From Gnetum montanum (Eukaryota > Streptophyta > Gnetopsida > Gnetales > Gnetaceae): a stretch of 64,000 bases of DNA. Made by a program: the position numbers and the translations under genes. The notes beneath the pieces are model-generated. The model worked only from the letters and a program-made list of their open reading frames with translations. It made no database searches and had not been told where the DNA came from. Positions 21,005-33,489 of the stretch are shown in pieces (position 1 is the first letter of the stretch; every line of letters starts with the position of its first letter). The stretch lies in contig MNCI01030836.1 of the NCBI GenBank assembly GCA_015680685.1, forward strand, positions 59,443 through 123,442, in the 5' to 3' direction.

Positions 21005-21904
21005 TGATGAGTTGCATTTTGTTAGGTTATGTCAACAAGGCCTTGTGGACATGGCCTTATTGATGTGACCTCATCAACATAGCCACATCGACATGGGATT
21101 TGATGCATTGATGTGGCCTCATCAACGTAGTGTTTGTTTTTACCCATAAATACATGCTTACCCACCACGTTTATGGCATCTTTTGTCATAGTTGTACCGA
21201 AGCTCTTGTAGTTTTCTTACTTGAAAGTTAGAATATTTTTCTAAGTGCCCGTAGTAGGAGTCAAAGAGTGCATAGATCTTTATTTGAGCACTATTGTACT
21301 TGAGCATAGTAGTGTGTGCAATAATAAAGATGAGCTTTCTAATAAACCTTGTAGCATTTTGAAATAGCTTAATTATTTATTTATGCATTTGATGTTTTAA
21401 GTAATTTTGTTTATTATTTTAAGAAATTAAGTTAAATCAAGCTAGATTAAATAATGATTAATTAAGCACATAAGTATGACCACTTCAAGCATATGCATGA
21501 CACTTGGTAATCTTAGTAACACTTAATGTTTTGTAATCCAATAGTGTTAAACATGTTTAGGATGTGTATGGAAAGTGAGAATGGATGCTTATGTTAGGAT
21601 TAGCTAGGTGTAGCTAGTTATATGCAATTAGCAATTTAATTATTTTATTTTATACATTATTCTTTACCCTTAGGCAACTTCAAGTATAAAACATAAAAAT
21701 GATAAAAATCATATGCCTCAGTTGCACTTAACCATACCTTTACATTTTACAAGTGTAATTGGGAAGACAATGATTGCAACGGTTAGTTTCACTTCCTAAA
21801 GACTAGTGTACTTAGAAGGTTGTAGTCTATGGAATTTGACTAAATTGCATATGAACGCTTAGTGATTCGTATGGTTGGGCATAGGGTTTCCTTGCCCCTC
21901 ATCA
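21005..21904 (+). repeat. Element B 3' LTR
   Basis: 900 bp, TGATGA...CTCATCA. U3 units TGTCAACAAGGCCT (21030), TGTGGACATGGCCT (21044), TATTGATGTGACCT (21058), CATCAACATAGCCA (21072) and CATCGACATGGGAT (21086) repeat every 14 bp. A TATA-like CATAAATACATG follows near 21152. Confidence 0.93.
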
Positions 21905-21909
21905 TAAAG

Positions 21910-22899
21910 CATAGGTTCCTAAATGAATATCATGCATATCTAGACAAATTCCAAAACAAAATATAGGCAAAGCTAACTAATAAACATGGAACATAGAAAA
22001 CCAACATTGTATGACATACCCTTAAGTAGCAACCACATATAAAAACCCAAGATAGAAAAATATACATAAGGTTTTCTCTAACCCTTTCTCTGGATTTATC
22101 TATTTATTTATTATTTTATTTTTGATTACCTCCCTATGTTGCTCTTCCTTTCTTTATTTCTCTCTATTTCTATTTTCTACTATTTTCTTGTATCCCCCTC
22201 ATGCAATTTTGTCCATCCTCCCTAATCTCTACTTATCCCATTCTACTAACATTTCTTCTTACAACACACTATGATGAAGATGTTTATTAGCAATCTACCT
22301 CATGTAGAGAACAATGAGTGTTCTGTTGTTTTCACTTCATGTGAGGTTGTGTTGAGTTTGAGTGGGATATGAAGAGAATTTATCAACTTATCAACATTAA
22401 TATAATTAGAGCATGGGACCTAGTCATGCCTCACTTCTGTGGCATAGAACCTTATCTTGGTGTATAGGTGATATCCATCATTTCTCCTTTAGTTTTATTA
22501 TTTTTCTCATTTTTATAGTGATACATTTCATTCCCTTTCTCTCATATTTCTTCATTCTTCCTCTAACTCCCCTTTCATATCTCTTTCCCTTTCTTCTCAT
22601 CAACACATAGGTGAGAATTGAATAATACTATTGTATTCTAGTAAGGGTGTGTTGAGAGCATAAGTAGAACAAGGTGTGAACATTATAATTATCATTCCTT
22701 CAACTATCTTATATATATGACCTATCCATGCCCCCCTTTTGTGGCATAATATAGTTCCCATGAGTAGCATATAGGTGATATAATAACTCTTTCTCCTTCT
22801 CCTACCTATTTCTTCCCACTTTTTTCATATAAGTGTTTCAATTCATCCATTCATTATCTTCTTTATGGACCCTTCTTTGATACCTCAACAGCATCCATT
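21910..22899. repeat. Spacer with a diverged direct repeat
   Basis: No gene seen. Two related stretches, about 22330-22620 and 22640-22870, share in order TGTGTTGAG, an ATTA-rich part, CTAGTCATGCC/CTATCCATGCC, TTTTGTGGCATA, TAGGTGATAT and a CT-rich end (TTTCTCCT). This looks like the 3' interior of an old LTR element. Confidence 0.5.
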
Positions 22900-24540
22900 A
22901 AGAGGGGGAAATGATACATCCATTTTCTTAGTTTGCAAGTGATCATCACTAAGTGTAGTTTTGACATTGTCCCACTTGAGTTTGAGCATCATACTCTCCA
23001 TAGATAGCATCACTCAATACATTCCTAGCTCATGGAGGCTCTTGGAATCATTTGGATTCATAACCCAACTTATGAGCTTCATTCTTGATGATCTTGAAAA
23101 AGTTTAAGAACTGAAATGTTTCTAAATATTGGAAGTGATGTGAATTCCATGTCAACCTTTTTCCTCGACCACTGACACTACATCAGTTATAGCCTTGGAC
23201 CATCCTCTTTGTGTTAGCTGCACTACAAATATGTTTCAACCTTCAATTTAACCCTATAGTATCCTAAATGACTCATTTAAGATACCAAAGACATCAAAGG
23301 CTTCAAATTTTGGCATTTGGATAATTTTACTTGGGGACCACACTAGGACCAAAATTTTTCTAAGTCTGGTGCTAACGTTGATGTTGATGTTAGTGTTAAC
23401 AATTATAACATGGTCCCCAACACCCCCAAGGCTTATCTCACCTACATGTCAACATGTGTCTTAGCTTCCCAAGCTCTCTCATGACTAGTCTTGGTAATTT
23501 AGGCACTTCAAATGGTAATTTAGGCAAGTTAAAGGGTAGTCTTGGTAGTTAAGACTTGAAATTTTCTATCTCTTGTAGGTGATGTTGACACTAACGTCAT
23601 CATTCTTTAAGGTCACCAAGATTAATAATTTGTTGTATTTCCATACTTTATAGGCTCTTCCAAATCATGAAAACATCATCATGGCTCATTTTAGCTTTGA
23701 TATAAGCACCTTGAGAACATGAAAAGCTACTTCAAGAAAATGTTGCAAATTATTCTAAGTACCTGGTTGGCCCTAATGATAATGTCACTATCAATGTTAG
23801 AGTCAACAATCTTGATGAGTACAAAATATGATCATTAACCTTTATCTTAGATAGTTGACATGATCCCTTAGCCTCATAGGCTCCTTAGCATCGTCTTAAC
23901 ATCATTCGACATTATTTTAAGCATAAAATGGAGCCCTGAAGGCTCAAACCAACACTTGGGAAAAATTGACAAAATTTTTCTAACTATGAGTGACACTAAT
24001 GCTAACATGACATCAATGTCACCTTTAGTGAGGCTCATATAAATCAAGTCCTAAGGTCAAACTTGTCTAATTCAAACTTCACATAAACTCCAAGTGAACT
24101 TCACTTAACTTTAAAGTTGAATTTGGCAACCCTATGCCTAAAATATGAGCTCAAATTTTAAATTTAATGTTGCTTTCTTAAGATCTAAAGCACTTGTCTA
24201 AATTTCTAAAGATTAAGAGTATGTGCAATGGATCACCTAGCATCTCCCATGTGCTCCATGGCCATTACAACACTTCCATAGCTCCAACACTAATGCTAAA
24301 GTAGCAGCATTGTTAGCTCCCAAAGATAGAATTTTTTTAGCATTAGTGTTAGCTTTTAGAGTTAAATGTTTTTTAGATCCAACATCAATATTAAGACCCT
24401 TGGTCAAAAAAACCTTATTTTGATTCAAAATTGATTCTGGATTGATCCTATAGCTCTTTTGCTCTCTAATTGACCTCTTATTGTTGTTCTTTTCCATACT
24501 TACGCTTTTATCAACACTTGCAGTTTTGGCCCTTCTTAGG
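22900..24540 (+). repeat. Possible polypurine tract and 3' LTR of an old element
   Basis: AAGAGGGGGAAA (22900-22911) followed by TGATACATCC (22912) has the look of a polypurine tract plus LTR start. Downstream to about 24540 are degenerate repeats of a long unit with palindrome-like cores built from GTTGATGTTAGTGTTAAC and its variants (about 23365-23400, 23580-23600, 23770-23810, 23990-24030, 24280-24350). The right end is not defined and no partner LTR is in the window. The minus-strand ORF at 24237-24497 falls in this repeat and is probably not a gene. Confidence 0.4.
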
Positions 24541-25059
24541 AGGTAAACAATTTTTTTTCATCAATAAATCATTTATATTATTTGAGAAGGGAACCTAACA
24601 TCTTCATCCCATATTGTAGCATCTCATATTTAATATTTTATGCTTTTTTGCCCAAGCTCTATACTTAGACTTTATTCTATCACTTATAGTACATTATATA
24701 CTTAGTTTATTTTTCGACATTTTATACTTAGTCATTTTCCTAACAATAAACACTTAAGTCATTTTTAGCATTAAAACCCTTGTACTATATCATTTCCCTA
24801 CCATTCCTCGTTTACATCTAGTAGGTTAAGTTAATATTCAATTAGAGATTTGTGTTTCATTATATAATTATCATTGGTTTAAGCGAAGGTTATATCAAAT
24901 TGAAGATTACTTGTGGCTATGCATTAAGTATTTTAATACTTAGTTTATGAAGGTATTTTTGTGGGAGTGTAAAGAACATTTCTACACAAACAGATCCATT
25001 TTATAATTTAGAAGAAAAGGTCAAATTCATGGTATTCCAATTAATATCTTAAGAAGGAA

Positions 25060-25275
25060 CCACCACTTTGAGTGAGAGTAAGGTGTCTATTTCTCTAGTC
25101 GTAAGACCTAGGTTCAAGCATTTGCAAAGCCACTTAAAAGAGGTTAGGCTTCCATTCATCTACCACCCTCCTAGGGCTCTACCTTGGTAGGATGAAAATT
25201 GAGCCTTTGGCTAATGATCCTTTACTAGTTAACAACTTAAAGTTGTTTAGGTATAATATCATTAGTAAAAAAAAA
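25060..25275 (+). mobile_element. Possible tRNA-derived SINE
   Basis: CCTAGGTTCAAGCAT (about 25108-25122) resembles a Pol III B box, with an A-box-like AGTGAGAGTAAGG upstream. The unit ends in AGTAAAAAAAAAT about 160 bp later. No clear flanking duplication is seen. Confidence 0.35.
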
Positions 25276-26829
25276 TGAAATGAATTTTTTGAAAGTCTTT
25301 GTTTCATATAACAAAAATACATACTAGTTTTGAATAAAAGTTTTTATCTCATTTATATGTCTATGTTGGTTCTAGCATACACTTTGAACATTCACACTTC
25401 ACGAACATTTATTACCCATGTTGTGGATTTGAAATAATAAGAAGAAATAAATTCTACAAACCAGAATTCAAAGTAATTCAAGGTTATGTCTACATATGGA
25501 AGTACAAAAAATTGAAGTCAAAACATGAGCATGAAAGGAAAAAGTCAAAGATTAGAATTTTTTGTAGCATAGGAACAAAAGCCTTGTAATTTTCATTTTA
25601 TTTTTAGATCATATAGGATATTCTAGAAAGATCTATTTATTATTATTTTTATTAAAATATTGAGGGATAAATGTAATAATAGAATGACCCCAATCTTACA
25701 TGTCTCTTTAACTCCTATCCCAATCTTCATAAAAGTAGACTTATCTCTTTGTTAGTTATAATGGCCACATAAAATTCCTATATATACATAGGCATATTAT
25801 GTTGTACATTGATTAAGAAGCAAGAGCATTGATTTGATTAGAAAATTTCTCTCTATATTCATCAAATTCTTCAATTAATTATTCATCATGTTCATCAACA
25901 TTTACCAATTCATCAAGGTTCCATTCATCATCATCCTTCATTGCATTTTAGGAAGTCTAAAAATCACATTCAATGCCACTTTTTTATAATGAATTTCAAT
26001 CATCAAATCAAGTCCAAATTTTGTAGATAGGTATATTGTTGAAAGAGCTTTGTACCAAGTATTTACTCATTCCATAACTCTCTCAAATTCCAGAGATATT
26101 TATTTCATAAATCATCAATTTCTATCTTAGATGCTAAGCAATTTTATTCAAGACCCCTTTTCAGGCTAGATTTGGATCATTAAATAAATTTTTATTGATC
26201 TAAAATTTTACAGGCTTATAGAATGTAGAACAAGTTTTCCAAGAAGCCCAAGATCAACACAAAACACATTTAGATTGCAAAGATATCACACCTACGAAAT
26301 TAAAAAAAATAGTTTTTTACAATTGGGCCTCCTACATCATTTGATAAAAAAGGCACCTAAAAATTTTTAAAATAAAAAATTCTTTTGAGCCTTCTTATTT
26401 CAAAAAAAATGAATAGTATAAAATAGTACAAATAGTTATTCTCTTAATCCAAACTTAGATGCACATTTATCGGTGAATTATCTTTTCTATCTTCTTTTAA
26501 TGAGGTAGAGTTTATCTTTTTATTTCAGTGCCTATATTTATAATATTTTATATAGAATTTTAATTTTAGTTTCATAATATTGAGTATTGGTTATTGGTTA
26601 GATAGTTATTTCATATAACATTGTACTAATGTTGTTGAATTCAAAATGTAATATTTACATCCCTTTCCAATAGCTATGTTCCCAATATGAAAACATGTTA
26701 TGTGATGTTATATATTACTAAAAAATATTTTTTTATTAATTTATCTTTTTCATTGGTCTTGTAATAGAGGTGAATTTGTGCCATTCATCTTCACCACTAT
26801 TATTATTCTATTACTTTAGAACAAACATT
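25276..26829. other. AT-rich intergenic sequence
   Basis: No gene seen. Near 25780-25860 a TATATATACATAGG box and a following CATTGATTAAGAAGCAAGAGC segment resemble the promoter and leader of a copia-type LTR, but neither ends nor interior could be found. Confidence 0.4.
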
Positions 26830-27500
26830 GTTTCAACATTTTACTTACCAGAAAAAAGTCTTTAACATTTCTTAACATTCTTGTAATTACTGTTATCACG
26901 TTGTAGTTAATTTTATCATCATCTTTACTATGATCTTATCTACAGTGTTAATTCTTAATAGAGAAAAGTCAAGATTAGGAATTTCTTTACTATAATTGCC
27001 TTATATCCTATGTTATGTTCAACTTTATTATTACTATATCATATCACATCACATTTAATTTCATCATCATGTTTATTGTCATCTAATTAATATAGAGTCA
27101 ATTATTCAACATAAAAAAAGTTAGGATTAAAAAATTTATTGCTTCAATTGCTTTATACCATACATCAAGTTCAACTTCATTATCATTACTCTTGTTCTAT
27201 GTTAAATTATCTATTACATGACATTCAATTTCATCTTTATTGTTATCTTATCAAGGTAAGGTTAATTGTTCAAAATAAAAAAAATCACACATTATCCTTC
27301 CCTCCAATTCCCTTATATCCTACTTTACGTCCAACTTCATCATCCTTATTATTCTTCTATGTTACTTTATCAATCACATCACATCCAATTCTATCATTGT
27401 TCACCTTTGATGGTATGTTATGAATGTGGGATCAATCACTCATTTAGCATAGAAAAGTTAAGGATCACAAAATCAAATTACTTCAATTGTCTTATACTTT
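26830..27500 (+). repeat. Tandem repeat, about 155-180-bp unit, four copies
   Basis: The phrase CAATTGCCTTATACC recurs in variants at about 26992, 27145, 27304 and 27484. Each copy runs through TTCAACTTCATCATCATTA, CTATGTTA, a CACATCACATCCAATTTCAT-like part and GGTCAATTATTCAACATA. ORFs at 27139-27423 and 27266-27502 are translations of this repeat. Confidence 0.75.
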
Positions 27501-27669
27501 GACATCACATAATCCCTTCTCCTCCATCCATTTATAAAGTCAAAATGGTGGCAAAAATGGTGCTAAATTTTTCGTCCAAGCATCTCTACATGCACATCAT
27601 GATAATACATGATTTTGATGAAGACTTTGACAAAACCATCTTCAATAATAACATGTTAAAAAGACTTCA

Positions 27670-27670
<1 letters not shown>

Positions 27671-27709
<39 letters not shown>
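27671..27709. repeat. (CT)n microsatellite upstream of the RLP remnant
   Basis: About 19 CT units, 230 bp before the RLP start. Such tracts are common in plant 5' leaders. Confidence 0.95.
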
Positions 27710-27711
<2 letters not shown>

Positions 27712-27936
27712 GTGCTATTCCAAGTTTGACAGACTTTCACAAACATACCTTACTAACTACACCATCATCCACAACATTTCTATGGACTAGAAAATTTTTC
27801 ATAACAATCGTAAAACTTTAATTTACAAGCCCTAATTCACCTTTTTTAGCTACGTCACTATTGCCTTAGTGTATATTAAGTTCTTCTACATACTCTATTT
27901 TTGGGGGCACACCAGAGTTGCTCAAGAAAATCGAAT

Positions 27937-28169
27937 ATGGCAATGGCATTAGCAATACACATCAAATAAGGCAAAGTCATGGCAATGGTGATTATAGTGA
28001 TACTTTTTTGTGTTGTTGCTTTTTGGGTGGGATCAACTACTTCTGTTTATACAATATCATCTTCATCTTTAGATGTATATATGAATGCCCTCATGCATTT
28101 CGAAGTAAGAATTAAGAACAATCTTGATAACTCCCTCTTTAATTGGACTCACCACAATGCGCATGGAGT
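27937..28169 (+). pseudogene. Receptor-like protein (LRR-RLP), N-terminal piece
   Basis: ATG at 27937 or 27979; the upstream frame has a TAA after IHIK. From 27979 there is a hydrophobic signal peptide (MAMVIIVILFCVVAFWVG), then the start of the LRR N-terminal cap with NNLDNSLFNWTHHNAHG. Reading stops at the copia insertion (28170). After removal of the insertion with one copy of its 5-bp duplication, the frame continues exactly into CINWAGVKC at 46697, the Cys/Trp part of the same cap. RLPs are plasma-membrane immune or developmental receptors without a kinase domain. This copy is split by 18.5 kb and lacks most repeats. Confidence 0.82.
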
Positions 28170-28420
28170 TGTTGGAGTCATGTGATGACTAATCTGGATT
28201 ATTGGGTCATGGGCTGGTTTTGGTTATAGATAGTTTCTTGATGCATATTTATGTAACATTTTGAAACTCTCTTGAAATTGTAATTTTCAAAATATATAAT
28301 GAAACTCTAGTGCGGTCGTGAATGAGAGGTGATCTTGTTAAACCATAAAAATTCTATGTTTTCTATGTGTGCTTGTTTTTCCTTTTTTTTTTTTTTTGTG
28401 CTTGATTCATTTTCTTAACA
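28170..28420 (+). repeat. Copia 5' LTR
   Basis: 251 bp, TGTTGGAGTC...CTTAACA. It matches 46443-46691 over its full length, including an ATGAAACTCTAGTGCG segment and GAACCATAAAAATT-like sequence. A T-rich run of about 15 bases lies at 28383-28397. Confidence 0.88.
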
Positions 28421-28423
28421 AAT

Positions 28424-28436
28424 TGGTATAATAGCA
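28424..28436 (+). other. Copia primer-binding site (initiator tRNA-Met type, decayed)
   Basis: TGGTATAATAGCA lies three bases after the LTR. It resembles TGGTATCAGAGC, the usual plant copia site for initiator tRNA-Met. Confidence 0.65.
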
Positions 28437-28455
28437 CTAAGTTTGTAAAGGATTA

Positions 28456-30627
28456 ATGGGAGTGATAGCATTCAAGGATAGGAAAGTCAGGATTGACAAG
28501 TTCAATGGGATGGACTTCAGGTTTTAGAAGATGCAGATCAAAGATTATTTGTACTAGAAGAAGTTGTATGAACCATTGTTGGGGAAGAAGCTAGAGCATA
28601 TGAGCAAAGAGGATTGGGAATTGTTAGATCACCATGCTCTTAGGGTGATTTTTTTGATGTTATCACGGAATATTGTGTTCAATATCGTCAATGAAAAGAC
28701 TACTCAGGGTTTGATGAAGGCCTTATTAGATATGTACAAGAAGCCATCCAATTTGAACAAGATATATCTAATTCATTGATTATTCAATCTAAGGATGTTT
28801 GAAGGTCCATCATTTACAGATCACATTAATGAGTTCAATGTGATCACGAGTCAATTAAGTTTTTTGAAAATCAACTTTGATGATGAGATCAAAGAGTTGA
28901 TCTTGTTATCATCACTACCTAATAGCTTGTTTGCAATGGTGACTACAGTTAGCAATTCATCAAGACATCAAAAACTGAAGTTATCTAGAGTATGAGATCT
29001 AATTCTTAGTGAGGATATACATAGAAGGGAGTTAGGTGAATCTTCAGGTTTTACTTTGAGTAATGAAGGCAGAGGTAGAAGTATTTAGCAGGGATAGAAT
29101 TAGTGCCATGAAAAACCAAAGTCCAAGGGAAGAAGTCAATCCAAGTGTCACAAGAATGTCACCTATTGGAATTGTGATTAGAAAGCTAACCTCAAATGAT
29201 AATGCACAGCACCAAAGAAAGAAAAAAAATTAGCATGATGATTCAACAAATGTAGCTACTAAAGAAATTGCAAAAGCCCTACTTTGTTGTGTGGACAATG
29301 GTATTGAATCTTGGATTCTTGATTCAGGTGCATCGTTTCACTCTACTCTTTCTAAGGAACTATTTAACAACTATGTTGTTGGGAATTTTGGAAAGGTTTA
29401 TCTTGTAGATGATGAGCCATTGAATGTTGTGGGAAAGGGTGATGTTTATATAAAGACTATCCATGGAAAGCAACTGAAGTTATAGGATGTTAGACATGTT
29501 TCAAGTTTAAAGAAAAACCTTATTTCTATGGGTCAAATAGATGTTGAAGGGTACATTACAATATTTAGAGGTAGATCCTAGAAAATAATTAAAAGAAATA
29601 TGATTATTTCCCAGGGAAATAAGGTGGGAACATTATCCACCACTTTAAAAATAAAAGACATAGTGTTAGTGGTTGATTCAGAATTAATGTCAACATTGTG
29701 GCACTGAAGCTTGGGTCACATGAGTGAAATTAGAATGAAGTTGCTAGTCTTACAAGGGAGATTACCAAACATGAAGTTTGTTGATGTTGGTTTATGTGAA
29801 GGATGCGTTTATGGGAAGTAGAAAAGAGTTAGTTTCTCAAAATTTGGAAGAACATCAAAGATCGAGAAGTTGGAACTGGTACATACAAATGTATGGGAAC
29901 CAGTCCCAAGGAGCTCCCTCAATGGCTTGTGCTATTATGTCACATTCACTGACAATTCCACTAAAAAGTACGGGTTTATTTTCTTCAAAATAAATCTAAT
30001 GTGTTATTTACATTTAAAATGTGGAAGGCAAAAGTGGAGAACCAAACTAGTTTTCAAGTTAAGTGTTTGAGGTTTGATGATGGATGAGAGTATGATAGTT
30101 TAGAGTTCAAGGCTTTCTATTCTGAGAATGGGATTGGAATGATTAAGATGGTTCCTAGAACACTAGAGCAGAATGATGTTGCTGAGAGAATGAATAGGAC
30201 CTTGAATGAGAGAGCTAAAAGCATGAGGATATCTTTTGGACTACCAAAGATGTTTTGGGCAAATGTAGTTAGCAGAACAACCTATCTCATAAACCAAGGA
30301 CCTTCAATTCCATTGGACTTTAAGATACCTAAGGAGGAATGGTTAGGAAAGGTAGTAAACTTCTCACATTTAAAAGTTTTTGGTTGTGTATCATATGTGC
30401 ACTTGGGTTTTGATGTCAGAGATTAACTTGATTCTAAAGCCAAGAAATGTTATTTTATTGGCTATGGTTCTAATGCTTTTGGTTATCATTTTTGGGATGA
30501 TCAAAATAGAAGAATTATAAGGCATAGGGATGTCACTTTTAATGAACATGTGGTGTACAAGGATAGGTTAGAATCAGAATCTAATAGTGTAGGGAAGTAG
30601 GAAAAGGAAACTGAGAAGGTTGAATTG
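28456..30627 (+). pseudogene. Copia gag, protease and integrase (broken)
   Basis: Starts near 28456 with VRIDKFNGMDF, typical of copia gag. A UBN2-like region follows (LLDHHALRVIFLMLSRNIVF, LRMFEGPSFTDHINEFN). The protease motif WILDSGASFHST is at about 29312. The GAG-pre-integrase motif LWH.SLGHMSEIRMK is at about 29697. The integrase part includes ELVHTNVWEPVP, YYVTFTDN and EQNDVAERMNRTLNERAKSM (about 30163-30225). Stops interrupt every domain. Element C enters at 30628 after TEKVEL; the frame resumes at 44809. Confidence 0.88.
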
Positions 30628-31497
30628 TGATGAATCATGATTCATCAAGCTGCGATATCGAACCCCCGATATCGGATCCACAATATCAGGTATGCGATAT
30701 CGTAGCCCAAATAACGGTATCGGATACATGATATCGTGACTCTTGTGTGAGCTTATAAATACACATGTAGGCATACAAGAGGAGTCAGTCTTTTAAGTTT
30801 TGAAATAGTTAGTTTTAGAAGTTAGTTTAGTAGAGTCTTTTTGTCATTCTTTTCCTCTCAACCCTTTCTCCCAATGCACGCTTGCAGTGTGATGATTCTA
30901 ATTGTACAAAAACCTTTATTCAAGTGTGACATACTTGGACATGCACATGACCAAAAATAAAGATTGAGATTACTTCACCATTGCAGCATTCACTTACTTT
31001 AATTACTTATTTGTTATTATTATTAAACGTGGAATGAGTACGACTTAATCACTAGCATCTACGTGTGACTACTTGGTATCCCAATAGCGTACTTGGGCCA
31101 TGCACTTGGTAATCCCAGTGGTAGTCATGCACAAGGCCTAAGATGTGTCTGGATGATTAAGGAATGGATGCTCATCACACTTAGGCTAGCTTAGATTCTC
31201 TCTCCCTATCTCCTCTTAGTATAGCTCTCTCTCTCTCCCTTTTCCCTCCTAGCTTAGATAAGATTATTTTCCATCGCCTCCAAAAGTGGCATTAGTTTAG
31301 GAACACATCATACATCTCACTCTAGACTAAACCATACGTGACAAAGAAAATACTAGTCTAGGTGGGAAGACAGTGAACTGTGATCAATGAGTAACTATCT
31401 AGATACCACAACTAGCCCATCTGTGGAGTTCGACTGAAACTTGCATGAAACACTTGTATTCATATGGTTGAGTGTAGGGGCACCTTGCCACTCATCA
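30628..31497 (+). repeat. Element C 5' LTR
   Basis: 870 bp, TGATGAATCATGATTCATCA at its start (itself a near-perfect palindrome) and CTCATCA at its end. The U3 has GATATC-type units every 14 bp (about 30654-30740), then TATAAATA at about 30753. Confidence 0.92.
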
Positions 31498-31498
31498 T

Positions 31499-31516
31499 AG
31501 GCATCATTGCTGGGGA
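31499..31516 (+). other. Primer-binding site of C (tRNA-Asp type)
   Basis: AGGCATCATTGCTGGGGA, one base after the LTR. It is close to the tRNA-Asp complement, with transitions plus a first-base change. Confidence 0.7.
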
Positions 31517-31632
31517 TGATCCTAGTTATTTAGATTAGTTACATCATACAAGATTGCTATAAAAAAGTATTAATGATATATCTTTTAGAAAAATTAAATT
31601 CAATTCAATTAAGTCACACATAATTCACAACC

Positions 31633-33488
31633 ATGTCTCTCTCACAAGACTATGACAATGCAATAACTAGTAAGGCAATTCATTGGAGAACCAATGAATT
31701 ATATGATGATGATTGGAGTACCCAATCTGATGTAGGGGTTTCCTATGAACATAAACAAAGGCAACATCATCCAACTCATGAATGCATAACATACCTAGTG
31801 ATGATGAACCCCTACTAGCCACTACAAGCTTAACAAAAATACAAGAGGCTGTTCGAATATCCCATAGGCATTGTAAGGAAAGCTGTCTACCCACGCTTGA
31901 CTCAAACAACTTTTCAAAGTTTTCAAGAGGCTATGATTTCAATCTACAACATCATCTACAAGCCTTCCATGATGCCTATGTATGGAATAACATTGATAAT
32001 GGATGGAAAAAACTTAAGCTCTTTCCTATGATACTTGTTGGCCACACAAAAGTATGGTATAGGACGTTAAAACCAAAATCAATCTGACATTGGCCAACAA
32101 TGGTAGAACTCTTCAATGAAAGATATCAAACTTATGAAAGAGTGTCAACCTTGAGGAGAAAAATCCAAGAATGGAAACAAGAGCAACATGAACCCTTGGA
32201 CATGGCCTTAGAAAGATATTATGCATTATTAAATAATTTCCTAGGCCATGAGTTCTCCAAGGAAAGGCTAATGTACCACATTATTGATGGACTCCATAAT
32301 GAAACAAGGGAAACCCTAGGGATGTATGCCCAAGGTCAACTATATGAGCTATGAACCCATCAATTACAAGAGCTTATCAAGCAGGTAGCAAAAGAAGATG
32401 GATAAATAGCTAAATGGAAGAACATTGAAAAATCTCAACAAGCGCAAAACCTTAAATCAACAAGGGCCTATGATAATGAGGAGAAATCAACTCACTACAA
32501 GGAGGTGGAATCATACTTGCTAGTATTACAATCATTGGATGAAGTTGAGGCAAAGATCAATAAGATGATGGAATGGATGCATAAAAAGTATGGAGAATAT
32601 TCCAACTTTATTGGAGGTAGAGTCATGATGAATCAAGAAGCAAGACAAAATACCCTTAGACAATTAGAAAGAAGGGTTGAAAAAAATAAGAGCTCAACTA
32701 CCAATCATACATATCAATGCAACATTTTCCTCTACGATCATCCCAAGGGCCAATGTCCAATCTTGTCACATTTATAGGAGCATTGGGGAAGAGTGTTACA
32801 TCTAGAGTTCATACAGAGATACTGTGTTCAATCATAGTGGTAACAATTCCATCCGTGGGGGAGGCCATCCCCAAACTAGCTACACCCTTCATATTATTCG
32901 AGTCCAAGTGCTTATCAAGTTCAACATCTTGTTTCCCCAACGAGATCAACATCTTCTATCTCACCACATTATTATTATTCTCCTCAATACTATCAATCCA
33001 TATCCTCTCCAACATGACCACCACCTTGTGTACATTACACTTCTCCTCAATTTCAACATTCTCATCCTTCACCTCCTTCTACATTGCCGCTAATTGTAGC
33101 CAAAGGATTTGCACCACAGTAGCAACCCATGAATATTACTTGTGAATCTACTAACAACAGCAGTGGGAACTCTCCTCAACATCAAATATGCCCCTTCTTT
33201 CGACACAACCGTAAGAAGGGACATCACAATTCTGAGCCCACTACATCCTCCAACTTAGCACAAGTCCAACACTGTGGTGCATCTTCCTCTTCAAACCCAA
33301 CAACTCATGTTACCTTATCAAGGCCACCACTCAATACTCCAACAACTATGCAACCCAATGAATATAACCACATTTGGAGACATGTTGATCTTTGCATACC
33401 ATCTTATGGTCGCAAGTACCATAGTGGGTCAACTCCTTATAAATTAACCACATCTTATAACTTACCCCACTATGTCAACTCTAATTAA
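31633..33488 (+). pseudogene. Element C gag (broken, best preserved copy)
   Basis: MSLSQDYDNAITSKAIHWRT at 31633. Capsid-like blocks follow: LQHHLQAFHDAYVWNN, LKLFPMILVGHTKVWY, LFNERYQTYERVSTLRRKI and LMYHIIDGLHNETRETLGMY. The knuckle is at about 32716-32757, where the second Cys is Phe (CNIFLYDHPKGQC), so metal binding would be weakened. A Ser/Pro/His-rich tail ends with PTTMQPNEYNH and a conserved Tyr-rich end. Stops lie near 31818, 32087 and 32354, with frame changes after 32760. Confidence 0.82.
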
Positions 33489-33489
33489 G

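Larger units (their letters stand above)
10700..21904 (+). mobile_element. Element B: Athila-like Ty3/gypsy retrotransposon with post-pol ORF2
   Basis: Complete 11.2-kb element flanked by the identical 5-bp repeat taaag (10695-10699 and 21905-21909). LTRs are 10700-11492 and 21005-21904. Order: PBS (tRNA-Asp), gag with CX2CX3HX4C knuckle, protease, RT, RNase H, integrase remnant, T-rich spacer, internal promoter-like array with TATA box, ORF2, PPT, LTR. This is the layout of Athila-group Ty3/gypsy elements, where an extra ORF follows pol. It is dead: many stops, RT catalytic aspartates lost, integrase core deleted. It is the only copy here with gag, RT and ORF2 together and so shows what a helper for A, C and D would look like. 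Confidence 0.93.

Noticed and set aside
22413-22610. Hydrophobic ORF of 65 codons
   Set aside because: T-rich low-complexity sequence within a diverged direct repeat.
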